A DNA stretch of 21,699 nucleotides from Thermoflavifilum sp. (lineage in GTDB: Bacteria > Bacteroidota > Bacteroidia > Chitinophagales > Chitinophagaceae): contig JADGHY010000005.1 of the NCBI GenBank assembly GCA_019683625.1, positions 1-21,699 of the forward strand. Direction: 5' to 3'. Shown here in pieces: positions 1 through 7,790 of the stretch; positions within the stretch are counted from its first letter, which is position 1; each line of letters begins with the position of its first letter. The notes beneath the pieces are model-generated. The model had not been told where the DNA came from, did not search any database, and saw nothing but the letters and a program-made list of their open reading frames with translations. Position numbers and translations under genes: made by a program.

Positions 1-975
1 CAGCCAGGGATCGCTGGCCAGCATAAAAGTGGTGATGGGGATTTTTAATTTGCGACATTGAGCCGCTAAATTCAAGGTACGCACCACTATTTTTTTATCC
101 AGTCCAAAACTATTTTTATAGTAGCGGTTACCAATTTTCAGGCAAGTTGGCTTTCCGTCGGTGAGCATAAAAATTTGCTTGTTGGGATTTTTGCGACGGC
201 GCAAAATTTCCATGGCAAGTTCCAGACCTGCAACGGTATTGGTATGATAAGGCCCCACCTGCAGGTAGGGAATATCTTTGATTTCAATACGCCAGGCATC
301 GTTACCAAACACAATGATGTCGAGTGTATCTTTCGGATAACGGGTGATGATCAATTCGCTTAAGGCCATGGCCACCTTTTTTGCCGGGGTGATGCGATCT
401 TCACCGTATAAAATCATGGAGTGCGAAATATCGATCATCAGCACCGTTGAAGTTTGGGTTTTGTAATCAGTTTCTTTCACTTCCAGGTCTTCGGTTTGGA
501 TGCGAAAGCTTTCCAGTCCGTGGTTAATTTGTGCATTGCGGATAGAGCTGGTGAAATCAATTTGTTCAAGGGTATCCCCAAACTGATAAGGCCGGGTATC
601 GGAATTGATTTCATCGCCCATACCGGAAATATAGGTGTCGTGATTGCCCACCTGAGATTTTTTCAGCTTGCCGAAGATCTCTTCCAGAGCGCTTTTTCTG
701 ATTTCTTGTTCACTTTTGGCCGTGATCACAATTTTGCCGGGTTGATTTTCATCATCCAGATAGCCTTTCTCTTTCATCTCTTCAATAAAATCACCGATGC
801 CATATTCTTCGTTGGTCAGGCCAAATTGTTTATCCAGCTCAGTAAGCCAGCTCAGCGCTTCGGCCACATCGCCACTGGTATAGGTGAGCAGCTGCATGAA
901 AATATCTTTCAACCTTTCGAAAGGTGATTTTTCATGTTCATGCGGGTCGTATTTGGTAAACCAGATCTGTCGCAT
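1..975 (-). CDS. VWA domain-containing protein (partial, C-terminus outside the window)
   Basis: The first 325 residues of a cytoplasmic-looking protein are visible, from ATG at 975 and open to the window edge. Residues 1-175 are a charged helical N-terminal region with no signal peptide or membrane segment. From about residue 176 a von Willebrand factor A fold follows: a hydrophobic strand runs into the metal-site motif DISHS (D182, S184, S186), with a threonine-containing loop near 245-247 and LTDG (D273) as the later metal-site residues. Only the last part of the VWA domain is missing. In Bacteroidota, proteins of this type are usually encoded next to a MoxR/magnesium-chelatase-like AAA+ ATPase and are thought to act with it. 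That partner is not visible here, so this is family knowledge plus inference. No good Shine-Dalgarno sequence precedes the start. The exact role is unknown. Confidence 0.85.
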   Translation of the reverse strand, partial: MRQIWFTKYDPHEHEKSPFERLKDIFMQLLTYTSGDVAEALSWLTELDKQFGLTNEEYGIGDFIEEMKEKGYLDDENQPGKIVITAKSEQEIRKSALEEIFGKLKKSQVGNHDTYISGMGDEINSDTRPYQFGDTLEQIDFTSSIRNAQINHGLESFRIQTEDLEVKETDYKTQTSTVLMIDISHSMILYGEDRITPAKKVAMALSELIITRYPKDTLDIIVFGNDAWRIEIKDIPYLQVGPYHTNTVAGLELAMEILRRRKNPNKQIFMLTDGKPTCLKIGNRYYKNSFGLDKKIVVRTLNLAAQCRKLKIPITTFMLASDPWL

Positions 976-1144
976 AGCAAAATCATTTACAAATCTTCTG
1001 CAAGAAGGGTTCAAACATCCTGTAATTTACATCAAAACCATGAAATCACCCGTTTGCGTAGAAGGAAGGTATTGCCGATCCGGATAAAAGGCTGTAGCTT
1101 TAGCTCGCGTGATGATATGCAATTTTAACCCAAAATTAACGCTC

Positions 1145-1981
1145 ATGAAACAGTTATCTGCATTGTTCTTAGGGCTTTGTTTCTGCGGGGCAGCCATGGC
1201 CCAGCTCACGCCCGAGAAATTAGGATGGAAGCTTGGTACACAAGCCTGGTCATTTCACCAATTTAGTTTTTTTCAGGCAGTTGACAGCACATTAGCCTGT
1301 GGTTTGCACAATATTGAAGCCTTTCCCAATCAGCCTATTGGCGGGGGTATTGCTGGAACTATGGATTATCACATGTCCCCTCAGACGCGGCAACAGATCC
1401 TGCAAAAGCTTAAGGAAAAAGGCGTTACCCTGGTGTCGTACGGTGTGGTAGTGCCCAAGGGGGAAAAAGAATGGCGGCAACTTTTTGATTTTGCCAAGGC
1501 CATGGGTTTAATCAATATCGTGTCGGAGCCCGAAAAGGCCGATTTGCCGCTGGTATCAAAACTTTGTGATGCTTATCAGATCAATGTGGCCATTCACAAT
1601 CATCCCCGGCAGAGCGGAGCGCCTTACTGGAGTCCCGATATTGTATTAAATGCCATTAAGGGGTTAAGCCCGCGGGTGGGCGCCTGTGCCGACATTGGCC
1701 ACTGGACCCGCTCGGGATTGGATCCCGTTGCCTGTTTGCAAAAATTGCGGGGCCACATCATTGAATTGCATTTCAAGGATTTGAATGAAAAATCTCCCGA
1801 GGCACACGATGTGCCCTGGGGGCAGGGAGTGAACGATATTTCTGGTGTCATTCGGGAATTATATCGCCAACATTTCAAAGGCGTGATTTCTGCCGAATAC
1901 GAATATGATTGGGGACACAATGTGCATGATATTCAACAGAGTGTGGCATATTTCCGCAAGGTGGTTGCTGGATTAAAATAG
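1145..1981 (+). CDS. secreted sugar phosphate isomerase/epimerase-like TIM-barrel protein
   Basis: A 278-residue protein of the xylose-isomerase-like TIM-barrel superfamily. I chose ATG 1145 because it opens directly into a signal peptide (hydrophobic core about residues 4-18, AMA-Q cleavage near 19/20); the upstream in-frame ATG at 1109 would place 12 extra residues before it. GTQAWSF (31-37) is the first barrel strand. Likely metal or catalytic residues are E129, H151 in AIHNH, D183 in CADIGH, H209 in LHFKD and E251 in SAEYEY, matching the usual Glu/His/Asp/Glu pattern. The family isomerises or epimerises sugars or inositols; the substrate cannot be read from the sequence. The signal peptide implies periplasmic action. 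It converges on the next gene with only 12 nt between the stops, and I see no terminator in the gap. Confidence 0.88.
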   Translation: MKQLSALFLGLCFCGAAMAQLTPEKLGWKLGTQAWSFHQFSFFQAVDSTLACGLHNIEAFPNQPIGGGIAGTMDYHMSPQTRQQILQKLKEKGVTLVSYGVVVPKGEKEWRQLFDFAKAMGLINIVSEPEKADLPLVSKLCDAYQINVAIHNHPRQSGAPYWSPDIVLNAIKGLSPRVGACADIGHWTRSGLDPVACLQKLRGHIIELHFKDLNEKSPEAHDVPWGQGVNDISGVIRELYRQHFKGVISAEYEYDWGHNVHDIQQSVAYFRKVVAGLK

Positions 1982-1993
1982 CAGAAGCTGTTT

Positions 1994-3910
1994 TTATCGG
2001 ATGAGCAGCACGGTACCCTTTTCCTCGAGCCGGGTGCCGTTTTGTTTTTGATAATGCACGACCCACACATAAGTGCCCATGGGGCAAGGATGGCCTTTGC
2101 AGCTGCCGTCCCAGCCCGTGAGAGGGTCTTCAGTATAAAAAATTTCTTCTCCCCATCTGTTGAAAATGCTCATCTCAAAAGCCCGCAGCGCAAAAGTTTG
2201 TTTAGGACGAAATACGTCGTTTTTGCCGTCGCCATTAGGTGTAAAGGCATTCGGCATCAGCAATTCAGGTGCGCAAGAGATGAATTGCACCTGGATACTG
2301 GCCTGGCCGGTGCCGCATAGGTTGGAGGCTTCCACGGTATAGATGCCCGACTGGCTGATGACCCGGCTCACGCTATCTTTTCCATCCTGCCAACGGTAGC
2401 GGGTAGCAACAGGAGAATAGGCATTCAGGGAAAAGGTATCGCCCAGGCAAGCAATGGTGTCAGGGCCTAAAAATAGTTGAGGACGATTCAGGTGTTGGAT
2501 CGTGATGGAGTCTTTCAGCTGGCAGGCGCCCTGGCGCACAGTGACAGCATATTTACCGGCTTGTTTCACCCATATCGAAGGTGTCTGATCGCCGGTGTTC
2601 CATGCATAAGTGGCGCCGGGGTTGTAGGCATTCAGCTGCAGGCTATCGTCGTTGCAGAGCAGGGTATCTTTTCCCAGATCTACCTTTAAGGTATTGGGTT
2701 GTACCTGAATCCACCGTTGATCGTCGATAACGCAACCGCCTCGGGTGATCACATGCAGGGCATAATTGCCTGATGCGGAAACCGGGGCATGAGGGAAAAT
2801 GATGGCAGAGTCGTGGCTGATGGTTCCGTCGGGCAACAGCCACTGGTAAGTTCCTGCCACGGCACTGGCCATGAAAAGGGAGTCCTGCGCGCACACGGGG
2901 GCATTGGATTGGATGATAGGTGTGATTGGATGTTCGACGAATAAGGGAATAGGAGGGGAAGACACGCGGCAGTTGGGGGAAGAAATATTGCCTTGTTCGG
3001 CGGCCAGAAGCCGGTACCAGCCTGAGTCAGCAGGCTGCAGGTCGGGAAAATCAAGCGTGAGTCCCGTGGCACCGGCAATATCGGTCCACTGCTGCTGAGC
3101 TGAACCGTTGGGCGACTCGCGGCTATATTGCCATTGATAAGTAGGGTGTTGATAGTAGCCTGGCTCCACACTGGCTTGCAGCGTCACATGGTCGTGTATG
3201 CAGGCATATTGCCCGTTATTTTGATAGGTGCCCAGCACTTGGGTCTGGATAGCGGGTCCGCAAAGGGTAAAAGTAATATCATCCAGGGCCAGGTCATTGC
3301 CATTACCGCCGGGATTGTCGTTGTAGATGGTGAGGATGAGGCTGGTTTCGCCCGGAGGAAGGCTGAAAGGCATGCCATACTCTTTCCAGGTGAACACATC
3401 ATAGCGCGGAATGTTGCCGGTGGCATATTGGGCTAAGGTGTCGCCCGTGGTTGCGCTGCGGATCAGGAAGCGAACAGCCGGGTCAAGGGGAGTTTGGGAG
3501 TATTGATCTTTGGGAAGCAGGTTGGCAATCCAGGCCGAAAAATAAAAACGGCTGCCCTGGCATAATCCGTCGATTTTCTTTTCATAAAATTTTCCCGGAT
3601 CATAACTCGCATTTACTATCATCATGTAACCATCGCCCGTGTGGTCTTTGCCGTTAGCGAACCAGTTAAACATGGGGCCGGTGGTTTTGCGGATGCTGTA
3701 TTGTCCATCCTGGATATCGCCCTGTTGGATAAATTGATAGGTGGTAACGGTTGTGGGCAATGCGGGGCCTACAGCCGGTGCATTGGCATCTCCGCCGAAG
3801 GTTTCTTGAAATAGGGGGCTGCCCGTGCACTGGGCATATCCGCTGGGGGATAAGCTAAGCATCAGTGCCGTGAAAATAAGCCATCCTCTTAACCGAGTGC
3901 TTGCTTTCAT
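1994..3910 (-). CDS. secreted protein with Ig/PKD-like repeats and gliding-motility-associated C-terminal domain (type IX secretion cargo)
   Basis: A 638-residue exported protein. ATG 3910 is preferred because a signal peptide starts there (hydrophobic stretch about 9-21, cleavage after GYA near residue 26); a longer in-frame start at 3967 would bury it and run into the terminator of the upstream gene. After an N-terminal domain of about 200 residues come Ig/PKD-like modules, including two similar repeats with the cores LGKDTLLCNDDSLQLNAY and LGPDTIACLGDTFSLNAY. From about residue 547 the protein ends in the conserved C-terminal domain: PNAFTPNGDGKNDVF, then FNRWGEEIF, GWDG, and MGTYVWVV. This domain is the type B sorting signal for the type IX secretion system, so the product is probably secreted or attached to the cell surface. 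No catalytic motif is visible; adhesion or matrix binding is plausible but unproven. Confidence 0.9.
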   Translation of the reverse strand: MKASTRLRGWLIFTALMLSLSPSGYAQCTGSPLFQETFGGDANAPAVGPALPTTVTTYQFIQQGDIQDGQYSIRKTTGPMFNWFANGKDHTGDGYMMIVNASYDPGKFYEKKIDGLCQGSRFYFSAWIANLLPKDQYSQTPLDPAVRFLIRSATTGDTLAQYATGNIPRYDVFTWKEYGMPFSLPPGETSLILTIYNDNPGGNGNDLALDDITFTLCGPAIQTQVLGTYQNNGQYACIHDHVTLQASVEPGYYQHPTYQWQYSRESPNGSAQQQWTDIAGATGLTLDFPDLQPADSGWYRLLAAEQGNISSPNCRVSSPPIPLFVEHPITPIIQSNAPVCAQDSLFMASAVAGTYQWLLPDGTISHDSAIIFPHAPVSASGNYALHVITRGGCVIDDQRWIQVQPNTLKVDLGKDTLLCNDDSLQLNAYNPGATYAWNTGDQTPSIWVKQAGKYAVTVRQGACQLKDSITIQHLNRPQLFLGPDTIACLGDTFSLNAYSPVATRYRWQDGKDSVSRVISQSGIYTVEASNLCGTGQASIQVQFISCAPELLMPNAFTPNGDGKNDVFRPKQTFALRAFEMSIFNRWGEEIFYTEDPLTGWDGSCKGHPCPMGTYVWVVHYQKQNGTRLEEKGTVLLIR

Positions 3911-3958
3911 GGATACACAAAAAAAAGAAAAGCGCAGGAATTGTGTAGGAATTGCTAT

Positions 3959-3997
3959 AAAAAACAAGGAGCTGCTGCATGAGGCAGTCAGCTCCCT
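3959..3997 (-). terminator. rho-independent terminator of the M13 peptidase gene
   Basis: Read on the minus strand, GGAGCTG pairs with CAGCTCC, extended by a G-T and an A-T pair outside. An inner CTGC/GCAG stem closes a CTCAT loop with one bulged A. A TTGTTTTTT tract follows directly. The hairpin begins about 25 nt after the peptidase stop codon and ends about 50 nt before the start of the downstream secreted-protein gene, so the two genes are probably separate transcripts. Confidence 0.8.
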
Positions 3998-4022
3998 GTG
4001 TCAAGGTAAGGGTAGCCTGTCA

Positions 4023-6050
4023 TTACCAGATATGCACCCGCAGGCTATCGGGCCGATACATTTTCTGTCCGGGCTGTACATGATAAGCCTGATAAAAGGC
4101 GGTCAGGTTGGACAGGGGATTGTTGACCCGATACATTTCAGGTGAATGCGGGTCGGTTTGCAGGCGAAGCCGGGCCATTTTATCGGTATTTTTCATGCGC
4201 CAGATCTGGGCATAGGAGAGGAAAAACCGTTGGTCGGGGGTTAGGCCGTCGATGAGCTGATTGCTTTTGCCTTCAGGCGTATTTTTGAAAGCGGCGTAAG
4301 CAATAGCCACGCCCCCGATATCGGCAATATTTTCGCCAAGGGTGAGTTTGCCGTTCACATGTAAGCTGTCCAGGATCACGGAATTGTTGTACTGGTCAAT
4401 CACCAGCTGGGCTTTTTGCATGAAACGGGCCGAATCCTGAGGCGTCCACCAATTGCGCAGGTTGCCATCGGCATCATACTGGCGGCCTTCATCATCGAAG
4501 CCATGGGTCATCTCATGGCCTATGACGGCACCGATGCCACCATAGTTCACGGCATCATCTCCGTTCTGATAGAAGAAAGGTGGCTGCAGGATACCTGCCG
4601 GGAACACAATTTCATTGAAGGTGGGGTTATAGTAGGCATTTACGGTAGGTGCGGTCATAAACCATTCTGACCGGTCTACCGGCTTACCGATTTTGGCAAT
4701 CATGCGGTTGTACTCATAAGCATCGCAGGATTGAATATTGCGGATGAGCGAGTCGCGCACGATGTGTACGGTGGCATAGTCTTTCCATTTGTCGGGGTAA
4801 CCGATTTTCTTAGTAAAGGCCTCTAATTTCTGGATAGCTTTTTGTTTGGTGCTATCGCTCATCCAGTCCAGATTTCGGATCCGTTCTTCGTAGGTTTTCT
4901 GGAGGTTATTCACCAGCTCCATCATCCTTTGTTTGGCAGCAGGCGGGAAGAAGCGGGCCACATAAAGTTGGCCGAGGCCATCGCCCAGTTCATTATCTAC
5001 CATAGCACACATCCGTTTCCAGCGCTCTTGCTGTTCGCGTTGTCCGCGCAAGGTGCGGCCGTAGTAATCGAAACTGGCATCCACGAAGGGTTTGCTCAGG
5101 TAAGGTGCATAGTTATTGATGAGATGAAAGCGCAAATAAGCTTTCCAGACGGGCAAAGGCGTGGCTTTCAGTTGTTGAGCCATGCCCTTGTAGAACTCGG
5201 GCTGCCCCACCAGTGCCGTGTCCTGATCGTTGACACCCAGGCGTGCCATAAACCCTTTCCAGTCGATGCCGGTCATATCGGTCAGTGCCTTCAGGGTAAG
5301 CTTGTGGTAGTTGGCGTTGGGGTCGCGCAGTTCCACCGGTGATTTGGAAACCTTAGCCAGAGCCGTTTCCAGCTGCATGATCTGGCGGGCATCCTGGCTG
5401 GCTTTGGTAGAGTCTTCCCCACTTAGGGTAAGGATACGGGACACATACTGCAGATAAGCTTGTTGTACGGCTTTGGTGGCACTATCGGTACGAAAATAGT
5501 AATCGCGTGTGGGCAATCCCAATCCGCCTTGGCTAAATTGAGCCAGCATCTTGCTGCTGTTTTTGTCGTCAGGTGAGGCATAAAAACGGAACAGCAGCCC
5601 ATCGCCTTTGCGATGTTCGGCAGCGGCGAAATACAGAATGTCGGTAGGTGTTTTCAGTTGGTCAATAGCTTGCAGATCGCCTTGCAGGGGCGTGATGCCC
5701 TGTTTCTCGATTGTGGCGGAATCCATGCCGCTGGCATACAGGTCGCCTACTTTTTTGGCGATACTGCCTTCAGGCAGGTTTTTATCATTGGCCACGGAAT
5801 CGAGGATCAACCTCATGTTTTTTAGGGCGTTTTCCCGAAGGATGGTGAAAGTGCCCCAGCTGCTCTGGGTGGGTGGGATCTCTGTATGTTTCAGCCAATT
5901 GCCATTTGCATACAGAAAAAAATTATCACCCGGCACCACAGTGGTATCCATGCCGGTGAAATCCAAAAAGGTTTGGGCTTGTTTTTCCTGATGGGTGGCA
6001 CAGGATGCCAGCAACAAAGCCGCTGCCAGGTAGGTGATATGTCGTTTCAT
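4023..6050 (-). CDS. pepO: M13 family (neprilysin-like) metallopeptidase, lipoprotein
   Basis: A 675-residue zinc endopeptidase of family M13 (neprilysin/PepO). ATG 6050 opens into a lipoprotein signal peptide with lipobox L14-A15-S16-C17, so the mature protein should be lipid-anchored, in the periplasm or facing outward. The N-terminal M13 domain starts around residue 30 (DTTVVPGDNFFLYANGNWLK). The catalytic domain carries NAYYNP and FPAGILQPPFF, then the zinc motif HEMTH (about 512-516) and ENIAD (E about 573) supplying the third ligand. The C-terminus ends in HIW, matching the aromatic end typical of the family. Length fits full-size members. These enzymes cleave short peptides, often on the amino side of hydrophobic residues; the physiological substrate is unknown. 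The gene symbol reflects family resemblance only. A strong terminator follows. Confidence 0.93.
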   Translation of the reverse strand: MKRHITYLAAALLLASCATHQEKQAQTFLDFTGMDTTVVPGDNFFLYANGNWLKHTEIPPTQSSWGTFTILRENALKNMRLILDSVANDKNLPEGSIAKKVGDLYASGMDSATIEKQGITPLQGDLQAIDQLKTPTDILYFAAAEHRKGDGLLFRFYASPDDKNSSKMLAQFSQGGLGLPTRDYYFRTDSATKAVQQAYLQYVSRILTLSGEDSTKASQDARQIMQLETALAKVSKSPVELRDPNANYHKLTLKALTDMTGIDWKGFMARLGVNDQDTALVGQPEFYKGMAQQLKATPLPVWKAYLRFHLINNYAPYLSKPFVDASFDYYGRTLRGQREQQERWKRMCAMVDNELGDGLGQLYVARFFPPAAKQRMMELVNNLQKTYEERIRNLDWMSDSTKQKAIQKLEAFTKKIGYPDKWKDYATVHIVRDSLIRNIQSCDAYEYNRMIAKIGKPVDRSEWFMTAPTVNAYYNPTFNEIVFPAGILQPPFFYQNGDDAVNYGGIGAVIGHEMTHGFDDEGRQYDADGNLRNWWTPQDSARFMQKAQLVIDQYNNSVILDSLHVNGKLTLGENIADIGGVAIAYAAFKNTPEGKSNQLIDGLTPDQRFFLSYAQIWRMKNTDKMARLRLQTDPHSPEMYRVNNPLSNLTAFYQAYHVQPGQKMYRPDSLRVHIW

Positions 6051-6075
6051 AAGCAAGGTATTTTGATTGACGTTC

Positions 6076-6083
6076 GAAAATTA
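6076..6083 (-). promoter_or_regulatory. possible -7 promoter element for the M13 peptidase gene
   Basis: On the minus strand TAATTTTC matches the Bacteroidota -7 consensus TAnnTTTG at seven of eight positions. It lies about 25 nt upstream of the ATG at 6050. I found no convincing -33 element, so this is tentative. Confidence 0.25.
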
Positions 6084-6203
6084 ATCATTCTGCCTGGAAA
6101 AGGAAATGAAATTTGATGAATGGGCAGGCGTCCGGAAAGCTATCTAGTCAATGTCCTAAATGGATGGTTTGCTGTTTAATGGCTAACATGAAGACAGGCC
6201 ACG

Positions 6204-6224
6204 GCAGTTGAAAAGGGCAACTGC
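6204..6224. repeat. perfect inverted repeat (hairpin) beside tRNA-Pro
   Basis: GCAGTTG and CAACTGC form a perfect 7-bp stem with a 7-nt loop (AAAAGGG on the plus strand). It begins 16 nt beyond the 3' end of the minus-strand tRNA. No T tract follows on either strand, so it is not a standard terminator. It could help end or process the tRNA transcript. Confidence 0.5.
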
Positions 6225-6240
6225 ATAGATGGAAAAGGAG

Positions 6241-6316
6241 TCGGGGCGGCAGGATTCGAACCTGCGACCTCCAGGTCCCAAACCTGGCGCGATGGACCGG
6301 ACTACGCTACACCCCG
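6241..6316 (-). tRNA. tRNA-Pro (anticodon TGG)
   Basis: A full cloverleaf can be drawn on the minus strand. The acceptor stem pairs CGGGGTG with CGCCCCG, with discriminator A. The anticodon stem CCAGG/CCTGG closes the loop TTTGGGA, giving anticodon TGG (proline, CCA codons and wobble). The T arm GCAGG-TTCGAAT-CCTGC is canonical. The 3' CCA is not encoded, so it must be added after transcription. It lies 94 nt downstream of hemL in the same direction and could be reached by read-through from the heme operon; an own promoter is not evident. Confidence 0.96.
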
Positions 6317-6410
6317 AGAACTTTCGCTCAACTCATCAAGATGGTTAAAAAGAACGTGGGCAAAGATAAGGTTTAGATTCCAATTCAACTGCCTTCCGGA
6401 GTTCCGGCCG

Positions 6411-7772
6411 TCAAGCCCTTCCGGCAGGATGTTCGAACACTTCCCGAATGCTTTCTCCGGCGGCCTGAATGGTTTCTTCCACATCTGCTTCGCTTAGCGC
6501 ATAGCTCACAAACCAGCTTTCGAAAGGGGAGGGCGGCAAATAAATGCCGCGTCGCAACATGGCGTGGAAAAATTGTTTGAACAGTTCGTTGCCGGCTGCT
6601 TTGGCTGCCTGAAAATCGCGTACGGGATATTCGGTAAAAAACACGCTTAGCATGGAGGCAAACTGATTAATTTGATGTACCACTCCGGCTTTGGCAAATT
6701 CGCTGTTTAATCCGTCGGCCAGCTGGCGGGTGCGGGTGGCAAGTGTTTCGTAGATATGCCGATTGAGATCTAATTCTCTCAGTAAGGTATAGCCGGCAAT
6801 CATAGCCAGGGGATTACCGCTGAGGGTTCCGGCCTGATAAACTTCACCTGCAGGTGCCAGGTGTGACATAATCGCTTGTTTCCCGCCGATAGCACCTACG
6901 GGAAGTCCTCCCCCGATGATTTTGCCAAAAGTAATCAGGTCTGCATCCAAGCCAAAATATTGCTGGGCACCGCCGGGAGCGATGCGAAAGCCCGTCATCA
7001 CTTCATCCAGGATAAAAACGATGCCATGTGCTTTGCAACGTTGCTGCAGTCCTTCCAAAAATCCCGGCTCTGGCGGAATGCAGCCCATGTTGCCCGCGAC
7101 AGGTTCTACGATCAGGGCAGCAATTTCACCGGCATGGGCTTCCAGCAGCAGGTCAACGGCCTGCAAATTATTGTAGGGTGCCACCAGCGTATCTTCTGCA
7201 ATTGAGGCCGGCACACCGGGCACCTGTTGAATGTCCAGTGTGGCTACGCCGCTGCCAGCACTTACCAGAAAGCTATCGGCATGCCCATGATAGCAACCTT
7301 CGAATTTGATCATCTTATTCTTGCCCGTATAGCCACGGGCCAGCCTGATGGCTGTCATGCAGGCTTCTGTACCAGAATTTACCATTCTCACCTGATCAAT
7401 GCCGGGCACCATGCGGATGATTTGTTCGGCCATCAACACTTCCAGCTCTGTGGGCGCACCAAATGAGGTAGAATGTTCTGCCTGCTGCTGGATGGCTCGT
7501 ACCACGGGCTCATAGGCATGACCCATGATCATTGGCCCCCAGGAATTCACGTAGTCAATATACCGGTTGCCGTCAGCATCATAGAGATAAGCTCCCTTCG
7601 CAGATGCAATAAATGGAGGTGTGCCGCCCACATGCCTAAAGGCACGTACCGGCGAATTTACTCCACCCGGAATCACCCGTTGGGCTTGTGCAAACAGTTG
7701 TTGGCTTCTGTTGAATATCATATCCTGGTGTCGTTTATTCATGTTTATCCATGAGGGGGGAGGCACATGCAT
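6411..7772 (-). CDS. hemL: glutamate-1-semialdehyde 2,1-aminomutase
   Basis: This cytoplasmic PLP enzyme converts glutamate-1-semialdehyde to 5-aminolevulinate, the second step of the C5 heme route. Conserved features are PGGVNSPVRAF (35-45), NSGTEACMTAIRLAR (132-146), the PLP-ring aspartate D256 in LDEVMTGFR, and the Schiff-base lysine K284 in TFGKIIGGGLPVGAIGG. ATG 7772 (453 aa) has the only good Shine-Dalgarno sequence: AGAGAGGA ends 6 nt before it. ATG 7742 (443 aa) or 7721 (436 aa, beginning MIFNRSQQLF) would match the usual family N-terminus of about 426 aa better, so the start is uncertain by up to 17 residues. It is the last gene of the heme operon, 18 nt after hemB, or 48 nt if the second ATG is used. 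No clear terminator follows. Confidence 0.96.
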   Translation of the reverse strand: MHVPPPSWINMNKRHQDMIFNRSQQLFAQAQRVIPGGVNSPVRAFRHVGGTPPFIASAKGAYLYDADGNRYIDYVNSWGPMIMGHAYEPVVRAIQQQAEHSTSFGAPTELEVLMAEQIIRMVPGIDQVRMVNSGTEACMTAIRLARGYTGKNKMIKFEGCYHGHADSFLVSAGSGVATLDIQQVPGVPASIAEDTLVAPYNNLQAVDLLLEAHAGEIAALIVEPVAGNMGCIPPEPGFLEGLQQRCKAHGIVFILDEVMTGFRIAPGGAQQYFGLDADLITFGKIIGGGLPVGAIGGKQAIMSHLAPAGEVYQAGTLSGNPLAMIAGYTLLRELDLNRHIYETLATRTRQLADGLNSEFAKAGVVHQINQFASMLSVFFTEYPVRDFQAAKAAGNELFKQFFHAMLRRGIYLPPSPFESWFVSYALSEADVEETIQAAGESIREVFEHPAGRA

Positions 7773-7790
7773 GTTCAGTCCTCTCTGATT

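Noticed and set aside
454..927. Open frame on the plus strand opposite the VWA gene
   Set aside because: It is antisense to a protein with clear VWA motifs and shows no family resemblance; such shadows also lie opposite the heme genes.
6392..6424. Repeated CCTTCCGG at 6392-6399 and 6417-6424, with a possible CCGG/CCGG hairpin after hemL
   Set aside because: Stem is too short and no T tract follows; one copy lies within the hemL coding end.
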